From assembly GCA_935421135.1 (NCBI GenBank), contig OW285187.1, positions 12,053,929 to 12,117,928 on the forward strand: a DNA stretch of 64,000 nt, read 5' to 3'. The notes beneath the pieces are model-generated. The model ran no database searches. It saw only the letters and a list, made by a program, of their open reading frames with translations, and was not told the DNA's origin. Shown one piece after another: positions 1-18,709 of the stretch (position 1 is its first letter; each line of letters opens with the position of its first letter). Both the position numbers and the translations under genes were made by a program. The stretch is from Bugulina stolonifera (taxonomy: Eukaryota > Bryozoa > Gymnolaemata > Cheilostomatida > Bugulidae).

Positions 1-86
1 AAGACGTGATGATGGAGAAAGGGTCTCATTTCGCAGTGGAAAGGTTGTGCTGACGGTTCGTTTCAGACCGCGTGGAGAGAAATAAC

Positions 87-497
87 ATGGCCCCTCGCAT
101 AGTTCCATATTTTCCTGATGAGTCAGGTGAGATGTATGAAGACTATTATGCAAACCAGGTGGGAGAGGGAATGAGTGTGTACAGGGGAAAACCTATTATG
201 ACGGGTAATGGGATCGGCTCACTCTTTTCTGGACTGGCCCGAGGGGTCCTTCCCATGCTAAAGAATGGTGCCAAAACTATTGGGAAAAAGCTATTGACTA
301 CTGGAGCTTCGGTTCTGGGAGATGTAATCAAGGGAGAGAACTTCAAATCCTCTGCAGCAAAACGTTTTCGTGAAGCTGGTGGGGATCTTCTAGGTGATGT
401 AGAAGATGAATTACGTGAACCACCTGCCAAACGTGCACGAGTTAGTCAAAAGTCTACAAAGAAAAAGCGTAAAGGAAGAAAAACAGTTTTTGACTAA
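87..497 (+). CDS. Small basic virion-type protein beside the capsid gene
   Basis: A 136-residue protein. I start it at the ATG at 87 (context AACATGG); an in-frame GTG at 72 is less likely. It has an acidic tyrosine-rich N-terminus, a Gly/hydrophobic amphipathic stretch around residues 40-80 (GIGSLFSGLARGVLPML, then GKKLLTTGASVLGDVIKG) and a strongly basic tail (PPAKRARVSQKSTKKKRKGR) that looks like a nuclear-localisation or DNA-binding segment. Small proteins of this composition sit next to F54H12.2-like capsid genes in animal genomes and recall the basic core or membrane-active minor proteins of adenovirus-like virions. The role is inferred from position and composition. The frame is intact and lies 105 bp upstream of the capsid-type gene on the same strand. 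Confidence 0.65.
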   Translation: MAPRIVPYFPDESGEMYEDYYANQVGEGMSVYRGKPIMTGNGIGSLFSGLARGVLPMLKNGAKTIGKKLLTTGASVLGDVIKGENFKSSAAKRFREAGGDLLGDVEDELREPPAKRARVSQKSTKKKRKGRKTVFD

Positions 498-602
498 ATG
501 AAAGATAAATATATAATCCACACCTAGACTCACCACTCCCCACTCTTAGACAAGCGACTGTAGGAGCAAGTACTAGATGGAACAACTCTCACACTATCGA
601 AC

Positions 603-1949
603 ATGTCCGTCACACATCGAGCCATCTCTCTCTCCAAGGTTTCTGAAGACTCTCCAGACACGGTTGACTCCAGTTTTGACTTATTTGCCACTCCGCCAAC
701 TCATACTAGCGTGCTCAGAGGTGAGTGGGTACCTTTGGCTCCTGTTACGGACTCCCCTGATGGCACTATTGAATTTAACATCCCGCCCGCAGACGAACTC
801 TACACAGATCTATCAAGGTCTTACTTACACACCACAGTAAAGGTGAGCAAGGCGGATGGAAGCGTACTACCTGCGGAAGAACAACTAAAGGTTGTTCCAG
901 GGGACAATTTTATGCACAGTCTCTTTTCTTCTGCCACTGTTCAACTGGCTGGGCAAGATGTTGAGTATGAACCAAACTATGGACATAGAGCTTATGTCGA
1001 GAATCTCCTAAACTATGGTAAAGATGCTAAGAGCACATATATGAAAGTTGGGAGTGGGTGAATGGAGGATGAAGGAACTGGAGAAGACTATGATGGTATA
1101 CCTCCCGAAGTGGTTGAAAAAAGAAAGAAACTTATAGCCACAAGTAAAGAGATGAGCTTCTATGGGAGACCTAGGTTGAGTATGTTTTCTCAAGGAAGAC
1201 TTATTCCACCAGGAGTTCGCTCTCGCCTTACTCTACAACGTGCTATTCCACAAATGGCCCTCTTAGCAGAAACAGACAACCCTGCAGGAGGGGCGAAGAT
1301 TTCTATAACTAAGACAGAATTGTGGATTCGACGTGTACAAGCCAATCCGGCCTTACAAAAAGCACAAATGGATGTTTGGGTTGTGCAACAAGAGTCTATA
1401 AAACTACCAATTGACCGAATAAAAACTCATTTCCATGTCATCCCTGCTGGACACCAGTCAGTGAGCGTAAACTTTGATCAAGCGGGACAGAAGCCAAACA
1501 GAGTCTTTGTCGGACTAGTCAACCATACTGCAAAGAGTGGAACGTATAAGCAAAATCCCTTCAAATTTGGACATAACAATCTAAGTTCATTAGAACTACT
1601 AATTGATGGAACACCGGTGACCCGAAGATATGAACCAAATTTTGCAAGTGGAAAGTTTGCTCGTGAATTCATGAATTTGTTCACTGTCACAAATACATCC
1701 GATGCTGACACAGGGAATGAGATCTCCCCTAGCAAATACAAGTCCTGCGCTGCTCTCTACGCCTTTGACATTTCAGGAGATTTGTGTGATGACAACTTTC
1801 ACTTGTTATCAAATGGGAGTCTATCTATTAATCTAGCATTTGCTAATCAAACTCAAAATACACTTGGACTGTTTGTATACGAAGAAAAAGATGACATTAT
1901 CTACTTGAATGCAAATCACGAAGTATCTATGGTAGCCGGGATGATGTAA
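603..1949 (+). pseudogene. Capsid-type protein of the F54H12.2-like family, interrupted by one in-frame TGA
   Basis: One reading frame of 449 codons runs from the ATG at 603 to the TAA at 1947-1949, broken by a TGA at 1059-1061 (codon 153). The frame before and after is open and in register, so this is a point nonsense change, not a frameshift or splice junction: no intron signals flank it. The N-terminal half has the family's hallmark GDNFMHSLFSSATVQLAGQ stretch followed by a YGHRAYVENLLNYG block. I recognise it as the transposon-associated F54H12.2-like family, which accompanies adenain-like proteases in Polinton/adintovirus-like elements and is probably a jelly-roll capsid protein; major versus minor capsid cannot be decided here. 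The base after the TGA is A, which is not a strong read-through context. Confidence 0.7.
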
Positions 1950-1954
1950 AAAGA

Positions 1955-2482
1955 ATGGATACATTCTCAATCTCGAATATTCTATCTGATGATAAACTCT
2001 CATCAACCTCCTTTAGAGGGGTTATGCCAAGGGATCACTTCTTAGACTCCTTCTCCCCATCTGGATCTTTTGTTTTCAACACTCAAACAAGTGAGAAAAG
2101 TGGCGAGCATTGGATCTCTGTTTTTTCGAATGGAAAAGAAATAGAGTATTTCGACTCCTATGGTCTCCCCCCTTCTATTTATCCTGATGTGGGTAAGATG
2201 TTACAACAATGGGGAATACCAATAGTATGGAATGGAGAGTGTCTACAAGAAGAGAGTACTAACGTGTGTGGAGACTACTGCATCTTGTTCTGTCTCCTTC
2301 GAGCTCGAGGGTGGAGTATGGAGGGAATAATTACACGGCTAAGCAGAGTAGAAGGAAGAGTTCGAGATCATTCTATAAGAGCTCTATTACAACGTTTATA
2401 CTATAATAAAAGAAATAATACTTTCCCACTCACAACGCATGTAAACAATATTATGCTTTTTTCACCTTTTCACTTTGACTAG
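1955..2482 (+). CDS. Adenain-like (C5) cysteine protease
   Basis: A 175-residue protein starting 5 bp after the capsid stop. The adenovirus-type catalytic set is present in order: His52 (GEHWISVF), Asp67 (EYFDSYG), Gln98 (oxyanion) and Cys105 (NVCGDYC). The Gln-to-Cys spacing of seven residues is as in adenain. In adenoviruses this enzyme cleaves capsid and core precursors during virion maturation; Polintons and adintoviruses carry homologues. The length is slightly below the roughly 200 residues usual for adenain. The frame is intact, in contrast to the capsid-type gene before it. Its close packing with the two preceding genes suggests a late virion-gene block. Confidence 0.85.
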   Translation: MDTFSISNILSDDKLSSTSFRGVMPRDHFLDSFSPSGSFVFNTQTSEKSGEHWISVFSNGKEIEYFDSYGLPPSIYPDVGKMLQQWGIPIVWNGECLQEESTNVCGDYCILFCLLRARGWSMEGIITRLSRVEGRVRDHSIRALLQRLYYNKRNNTFPLTTHVNNIMLFSPFHFD

Positions 2483-2702
2483 AGAGAAATACTTCACCTT
2501 ACTTATAATTCGTTTTTATACTACTATAACTAAAAAAAAAAAAAAAAGAGACCAATAGTTTTTATCTTACCTGCATTCTTTTTTTTTCTTTGCTTTTTAG
2601 ATTTCTGCTTGATTCTTGATTCTTTTATTTTTTCTCTATTTATCTTCGTAATAAAACAATACTACTGAAGAAAGCTGCATCTTTTCTATCTTGGAATAAT
2701 AC
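2483..2702. terminator. Convergent, overlapping poly(A) signals
   Basis: Spacer between the protease stop (2482) and the stop of the opposing small ORF (2703). It holds AATAAA on + at 2650-2655 and AATAAA on - at 2624-2629, so the two predicted 3' ends overlap by tens of bases. There is also an A16-type run near 2534 and pyrimidine-rich stretches. No other coding content is seen. Confidence 0.55.
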
Positions 2703-2963
2703 TCATCCATGGGTTGTTGTGGTCTCGCCCCTATCCGAGGCCCGCTCCGGGGAGGACGGAGAGTCCACCATGTTAGAAAGATCCTTTCGGGCAGGACTCC
2801 CCACTCCTATTATTTTCCCCTTCTTCCGTGCCTCTTTTAACGCATCCACCTCTTCTTTCCTCTTCTGACTGCACTCTTCTTCCTCAATAATTCCATCCAT
2901 TTGTGAGTCCGTTAAGCCCGCAAATAACTCTTCTTGGTTTTGTACTATGTTGTCAGTATCCAT
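2703..2963 (-). CDS. Small acidic/charged protein of element 1, unknown function
   Basis: An 86-residue ORF starting at the ATG at 2963-2961. It is acidic in the first third (DSQMDGIIEEEE), then Lys-rich (KRKEEVDALKEARKKGK, possibly a short coiled coil), then Ser/Pro- and Thr-rich. I recognise no domain. It is supported by context: a TATAAAG motif lies upstream on the minus strand (3046-3053), and a minus-strand AATAAA at 2624-2629 lies 74 bp beyond the stop. It occupies the same place relative to the tandem array as the minus-strand gene of the 41541-50711 element, but I see no sequence similarity between the two. It could be the first exon of a longer gene. Confidence 0.45.
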   Translation of the reverse strand: MDTDNIVQNQEELFAGLTDSQMDGIIEEEECSQKRKEEVDALKEARKKGKIIGVGSPARKDLSNMVDSPSSPERASDRGETTTTHG

Positions 2964-3045
2964 CGATAATGTACTATTGTAGTAGTGTAGCTGTACAGTA
3001 GTGATGTGGTGAACTTTGAATGCTGAGACTGTGATCCCACTCTCC

Positions 3046-3053
3046 CTTTATAC
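3046..3053 (-). promoter_or_regulatory. TATA motif facing left from the tandem array
   Basis: Minus-strand TATAAAG about 83 bp upstream of the ATG of the small ORF at 2963, between it and the tandem array. The position fits a core promoter driven from the array. Confidence 0.5.
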
Positions 3054-3092
3054 AACTGCTCATTTCTTGACTCCTCCCTTTTTTTATCCAAT

Positions 3093-3834
3093 CCCAATGT
3101 GACCCGATGTGAATCCGAAGCCTTCCGATGTGAATCCGAAGCCTCCCGATGCATCCCGATGTGAATCCGAAGCCTTCCGATGCATCCCGATGTGATTCCG
3201 AAGCTTCCTTATGCATCCCGATGTGAAACCGAAGCTTCCCGATGCATCCCGATGTGATTCCGAAGCTTCCCGATGCATCCCGATGTGATTCCGAAGCTTC
3301 CCGATGCATCCCGATGTGATTCCGAAGCTTCCCGATGCATCCCGATGTGAATCCGAAGCTTCCCGATGCATCCCGATGTGATTCCGAAGCTTCCCGATGC
3401 ATCCCGATGTGATTCCGAAGCTTCCCGATGCATCCCGATGTGATTCCGAAGCTTCCCGATGCATCCCGATGTGATTCCGAAGCTTCCCGATGCATCCCGA
3501 TGCATCCCGATGTGAATTGACACATCGGGATGTATCGGGAAGCTTCGGAATCACATCGGGATGCATCGGGAAGCTTCGGATTCACATCGGGATGCATCGG
3601 GAAGCTTCGGATTCACATCGGGATGCATCGGGAAGCTTCGGAATCACATCGGGATGCATCGGGAAGCTTCGGATTCACATCGGGATGCATCGGGAGGCTT
3701 CGGATTCACATCGGGGTGCATCGGGAGGCTTCGGATTCACATCGGGGTGCATCGGGAGGCTTCGGATTCACATCGGGGTGCATCGGGAGGCTTCGGATTC
3801 ACATCGGGAGGCTTCGGATTCACATCGGGGTGGG
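3093..3834. repeat. Palindromic tandem array, 31-bp unit, CCCGATGTG core
   Basis: From about 3093 to 3514 a unit of about 31 bp (core CCCGATGTGATTCCGAAGCT, linked by a GATGCATC spacer) repeats about 13 times. At about 3515-3520 (AATTGA) the orientation flips, and about ten units run in reverse complement to about 3834. The block is therefore a roughly 740-bp near-perfect inverted repeat built from tandem repeats. The outermost units on both sides lack the GCATCC spacer, and units on the right end carry GGGGTGCATC variants. The period is not a multiple of three and the unit holds few stops, so long ORFs appear in several frames; these are by-products. The array lies between opposed TATA motifs (3046-3053 on -, about 3866-3875 on +), suggesting a bidirectional regulatory region or replication-related site. 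Confidence 0.9.
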
Positions 3835-4139
3835 GAAATGGTTAGACTCCGCCCACTGAATACTACTATTTAAGGTATAAGTTTCTCACTCTAGCAGTAT
3901 GAACAATCAGCCTCTAGTCAACAGAGTGAGAGTAAACAGAGACAGCTACCTACTAGTCAGTGCCTGATCAGAGATGTCAACAAGTAGAACATAAGGTTAG
4001 TGTTAAATGGAGTAATTGGCAGCAATTGTGAAGTGTTTATTGTATAAAATGCTACCAAGCTAAAAAATAACTCACACCCTACTACTATATATTTTTATAG
4101 GGAGGCTAAACAATTTAATATATTACATTATAGTCCCAC
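3835..4139 (+). other. Right-hand promoter remnant without an intact gene
   Basis: After the array comes a CTATTTAAGG TATA-like motif (about 3866-3875), then short ATG frames only: 22 codons from 3898, and a six-codon frame from about 3976 that ends just before a GGTTAGT donor-like site. In the sister element this position holds the promoter and first exon of the ankyrin gene. Here I find no ankyrin coding sequence. A gene on this side may have been deleted, or its exon may be non-coding. Confidence 0.4.
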
Positions 4140-4357
4140 CCCAGTGGAACTCGGAATGGGCGGCGGGCCGCTGCCTAGTCGCTTGGCCCGGTGGATACGG
4201 GGCACCGGCGTCGCCTCCACGTGTACGGTCGGCGCCGCACGCAACGTGGGCGGACGCGGCTTGACCGCCTCAAACGATCGGTCGTTCGGGTGAGTGGGGG
4301 TTGCGGGGGGGAGGGTGGGCGGCGGTGGAGGAGGGGTGGCGGTGATGACGGTGATGG

Positions 4358-4392
<35 letters not shown>

Positions 4393-4808
4393 GCGGTGGC
4401 GGCGGTGGCGGCGGTGGCGGTGGTGGCAGCGGTGGCGGCGGCGGTGGTGAGGGCGGTGGTGGCGGCGGCGACGGCGGCGGTGAGGGCGGCGGTGGCGGCG
4501 GCGGCGACGGCGGCGGCGCGGACGGGACGAGGGCGGTGGCGGGGAGTGGGGGAGGAGTGGGAGGTGGGGGAGGGGGAGGAGGGCGGGAAGGAGGGAGGGA
4601 AGGGGTCGTGGCCGGGTTCGGGGTCAAGTGTGCAAATGTTTTTTCGACCAATCAGAAGGGGGGATTTTGGGGTGACCTTGGCAAGGTCGTGTGCAAAATT
4701 TTTGTGCTCTTCTGTGATTGGTTGAAATCGGAAATACCGGCTTGTGATTGGTTGAAAACAGGGGTCAATGAGTGCGTGTCTGTCTAGAAGTGCACTGACT
4801 ATACTACT
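4140..4808 (+). repeat. GC-rich terminal inverted repeat of element 1 (right end)
   Basis: Shared with both ends of the 41541-50711 element. From inside out it holds a GC-rich unique block (from about 4160), a purine-rich GGC/GGT/GGA tract (about 4300-4600), and a unique outer 200 bp with one ACCAATCAG and two copies of TGTGATTGGTTGAAA (inverted CCAAT boxes), ending CTATACTACT. The inner 20 bp (4140-4159) aligns less well with the other copies. Tract length differs by GGC-type indels; the outer 200 bp looks identical by eye. Gly-, Ala- and Pro-rich ORFs here are artefacts of the tract. Confidence 0.9.
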
Positions 4809-5815
4809 CATATCTGTTAGCTACAAGACAATGTTATTCTATAAATTTAGCATGTCAGTAAAGGGCCCTATGAATGGATTACATACCACTGCTGAGCTGT
4901 ATGCTATATTTGTATGGTAGCAAAAGGTGTGAGTGTTTTACTTGCAAATAGTATAATATCCATGTGCCTGTATCCGGTTTAAAATATGGAATCGCCAACA
5001 TGTAAATTATAAAATGCAGTAGCTGGTGATAAGCAGAAGTTTTTGCAAGGCGTTTGAAACAATTAGGAGTTATATACTCATTTGTCATCTAAAACATGGA
5101 AATGTAACTCCAAATTGAATAGATCACTATATTATGTATTATTATAACAAACAAATACAGTGTATAACATCATCTCAGCTCTAGAATAAAACAGTTTGTA
5201 GCATTTCTGCACCAGTCCAAAATTGTTTGCTTTAATTGGATAATAGTTAATTCTTGTGCATGTAATTTAGAAACTTTGGGCATTGGTTGGGATTAGGAGT
5301 TGTCTTATATATAATTTAAATTAGGCTAATATACATACATGTAATCAATCATTGCTAATCTCATCTGTTTTGTCACAAAAAACAGCTCATACAATAGGAT
5401 GTAAACAAAGTAGATAAATAGGATATGTCAGTCAATGTGGCGATTTAAAATTCCCAGATGTTGATTGGTGACAGGCTGTTGACTAGCACATGAAACCAAC
5501 TAGCCACTATGTTGTGAATTATATGGGCGGGACATTGCCAATGCATACAAAGCTACATTCCCCTTTGGTCATTGAACAACAGCATAGAGTAGATTGGTTC
5601 ACTCTTTACAAGTGTATAACCTAAGCTCCTTGAGCATATTACCTAAGGCTTTTTAATTACAATATTCAATTGATCTTCTATTATTTCTTATTGAAAGCAG
5701 TAAATTACGGCAAGTCAAACTTTGTACCAAGGTAGTACAGCAAGCAGATTCACTAATAGCTGCTATTAGCAGCGCGGCAGCTGTTACAAATAGCTCAAAA
5801 CTATCTACTACTACG
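4809..5815. other. Intergenic region upstream of AHCYL
   Basis: Host DNA between the element end and the AHCYL start codon. No gene is recognised. The frame of the AHCYL first exon is open back to 5657 but has no earlier ATG, so 5657-5815 is probably 5' UTR. No clear TATA box is seen. Confidence 0.5.
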
Positions 5816-16131
<10,316 letters not shown>

Positions 16132-16566
16132 AATGACCTGTTTGCTGTATTCTACTGGACAGTGTTGGACAGCAATCTGGTACACATCGCTACTTGCAGC
16201 TACACAGATAACTACTTGTGCTATATTATCTCCTACAGTCTACATACATTTAATCATAACCCATGACATTGCATGGTGGGACCTTTACTGTGCTAGTGTG
16301 TGCTACTGTAAGATACTGGTACCTTTGCATTATTATAACTATATTATTCTATAATAACAGAATACATTGAATCTAATTCAAACAATATTGTTTTACACTT
16401 CATCTAGCCAACACGTTCATAACTCTATGTTGAATTAGCATATACTTTTATTACTGGTTGTCTTTTCTTAGCTGTTTTATAAGAAGAAAATCTGTCCAAG
16501 TAAATGGTTTGCTGTCAGGGTCTGAAACTAGACCACAGCATTGTTGTTTGTTTTCAGTACACTGTG

Positions 16567-16607
<41 letters not shown>

Positions 16608-16608
16608 G
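16567..16608 (+). repeat. (TAC)n trinucleotide repeat in the AHCYL 3' UTR
   Basis: Fourteen or so TAC/ACT triplets about 440 bp after the AHCYL stop codon, before the AATAAA at 16769-16774. Confidence 0.85.
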
Positions 16609-16768
16609 CTAGACAGCAACAAAGGATAATGGATGTGATCTCTTTGGTTTATTATAGTATGCATATAGAATGCACTATATTATTATAATCTATTCTAATG
16701 GTAACTACAATGTATATCAAGCCATAACTTTTGTGTAATAATGAATGTACATCTTATTCTATTACATC

Positions 16769-16774
16769 AATAAA
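16769..16774 (+). terminator. AHCYL poly(A) signal
   Basis: First good AATAAA after the AHCYL stop (ATCAATAAAATT), giving a 3' UTR of about 650 bp. Confidence 0.5.
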
Positions 16775-17149
16775 ATTATTAATTGTATTATATAAAAATA
16801 TTGTAGTTACACAGGCAATAAACAAAATGTACATGTTGCTCGAGATGTGGTCAGATGGACTGATCTTTTAAAATCTCCACTTAAATTCATTTAGAACTAC
16901 CAAACCTACTCAACTACATGTGTATTAAATTATTTTGAAACGATAATAAAATATATAAGCTGCATAATATACAGCTGTTGCATTTCTGTGCAACTAGATC
17001 TCATTAGTTCGGTGGTTATGAACTTTTGGTGACGTCACATTAATTTATTCTATGCGCTGTTGCCTTATCTCATATCTGCACATCCCACAAGTATAAAAAG
17101 AGGTTATTTATTGTACCACTTTGATCAAAAGTACATGTACAATGTAGGT

Positions 17150-18393
17150 CAGGGATGCCCAAATGTGTCCCTAAGGGACACAGTGTCCCTTTGCCTGGAT
17201 TTTGGTGTCCCTTCATCACTTCCCAAATTTTGCATGCAAAAATGTCTTTCTATGGCTGAGCAGTGCTAGCAAAATTTACACTGCTCAAATTACAATCAAA
17301 AATACATCACAACGTTAAAAGATTCTCACATTTGGAAATCCCAAAATATTTATAGCTGACATAGAGGTAGATTTCTGTCAAAAATTTGGAACCTACAGAA
17401 AACTGATGGCCTGACTAAGACCTGAAGGCAGAATAAAGTGGAAAGCACAGCTACCCCAACGTATCTAGAATTGCTGTCAAACTGGTGATACTCTTTGCTA
17501 GCACTTTCTTGTGTGAGAGTTTGTTCAGTCACCTGAGCTACATGTATATTGAAAATGAAAAATCAGGCATGACTGGCTGAAAAGCATACCAGGCAGCTAT
17601 TAAAAGAGACACAGACTTTATGACGATACAAGAGAAAGGACAATTTCATATCACCCACTAATAATTGCGTTCACAAGTGAAACATGTAACATGCATGGAA
17701 GATTCATTACAATTTTCATTTAATTTGCTGACATATTTTCTTTTAATTTTAAGACTGAATCAGACTAGTGAATATTTTTGACATGTTTCCACCACTTTTT
17801 GCCAGCGTGGCAACTTTTTTCTCACTGAACAACGCACACTAGCGATGTTTCCTTCATGAGCATAGTTTCTAGTTTGAGCATGTGTGGCAACGCAGGAAAT
17901 TATTTTTACGTCTCCTAAGTGGACATCACATCATATTCAATTTCGAATTTCAATTTACAGACGGAAATGCGGAGTGGCGTCGGTAAAGACGTTGCTGGCC
18001 AATCTGAAGCCAGCTTTATTGAAAGTGAAACACAAAATATTAATCATGCTAGATATTTGGCAAACAGGGCATTTTCGCTCAATTTTGTGACGGCCTGTCG
18101 CTCCACCGTGATTTCGCAGCGAATAACGGTACGAAGTTAGCTAGTCTGTTTCTCCCTTTATTTTGTTTTCGTGTACTCCAAAAGTAGATGACTATAATAA
18201 TTGCTGTTATACTTTGGTTGAAACAAAATCAATATATACGCGTGTTATAAAACCTATAAAATAAGTCATATTGTATTACAATCAAATTGCCCATTTGATA
18301 GCTGCAATAAATGCAGCAGCAAAACTAAGTGTCCCTTGCTCCGGTCCACTTTTATAATTTGTCCCTTTCCGCCAAAAAGTTTGGGCATCCCTG
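17150..18393 (+). mobile_element. Decayed hAT transposon with 8-bp target duplication
   Basis: Terminal inverted repeats CAGGGATGCCCAAA at 17150 and TTTGGGCATCCCTG ending at 18393. They are flanked by a perfect 8-bp duplication ATGTAGGT (17142-17149 and 18394-18401), as hAT elements make. A subterminal GTGTCCCTTTG-type motif is mirrored at the other end. Length 1,244 bp with only fragments of transposase left, so it is non-autonomous. It lies between AHCYL and eIF3F. Confidence 0.92.
17440..17680 (+). pseudogene. Remnant of hAT transposase C-terminal dimerisation domain
   Basis: Reading + with frame breaks gives fragments resembling the hAT C-terminal motif: a Tyr/Pro start, then VKLVILFASTFLCE (the family pattern is a hydrophobic run, Ser/Thr, then CE), then SHLSYMYIENEKSGMT. 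Stops and a frame change show it is dead. The placement inside hAT termini supports the reading. Confidence 0.6.
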
Positions 18394-18709
18394 ATGTAGG
18401 TGCTGAAGGATAAGGTGGGAGTTGGCTTCCCACTATTTTATATGCCAGTAGTTGTTTTTTCCAATTTCGTCATATCTAGCATCGGTACTTTAGGTTTGAC
18501 TTACCCGCAGCCAAAATCACTGATAAGGATTTATAAAAGAGGAACTATTTGCGAGTACCTTTTACAGGTTTACAGGTTAGTAAAGCCTAAGCGCCGTTGA
18601 TAGAAAATATAAACGAACCAAGTGTATAAGATGATAAATGGTTTGGGAACTAGCCTACATGTATTCTTGTTTCGGAGGCCGAATTTCGTAAACTTCAACG
18701 TTCACCAAG

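Larger units (their letters stand above)
1..4808 (+). mobile_element. Element 1: Polinton/adintovirus-like element, left end outside window
   Basis: A virus-like DNA element cut by the window edge. It holds a small basic virion-type protein, a capsid-type gene, an adenain-like protease, a small convergent ORF, an inverted tandem array and a GC-rich terminal repeat ending in CTATACTACT at 4808. The terminal repeat matches both ends of the complete element at 41541-50711, which has a 6-bp target duplication. That supports 4808 as the true right end; the candidate target duplication here is CATATC (4809-4814) and cannot be checked without the left flank. Capsid plus C5-type protease plus AG...CT termini is the Polinton/Maverick/adintovirus pattern. 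Polymerase, integrase and packaging ATPase, if present, lie left of base 1. The broken capsid gene suggests that this copy is no longer fully functional. Confidence 0.8.

Noticed and set aside
1059..1061. Selenocysteine or programmed read-through at the capsid TGA
   Set aside because: No read-through consensus after the stop and no hint of a SECIS-like structure; a point mutation in a decaying copy is simpler.
3093..3834. CRISPR-like appearance of regular 31-bp repeats
   Set aside because: There are no unique spacers, the genome is animal, and the whole unit repeats.
2974..3873. Several long ORFs on both strands with His/Arg/Glu/Ser repeats of 31 residues
   Set aside because: They run through the 31-bp palindromic array, are open in several frames at once because the period is not a multiple of three, and include promoter sequence. 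No independent coding evidence.
4128..4811. Gly-, Ala- and Pro-rich ORFs over the terminal repeats (also at 41562-42231 and 50088-50786)
   Set aside because: Trinucleotide tract artefacts, present in all three copies with tract-length frameshifts.
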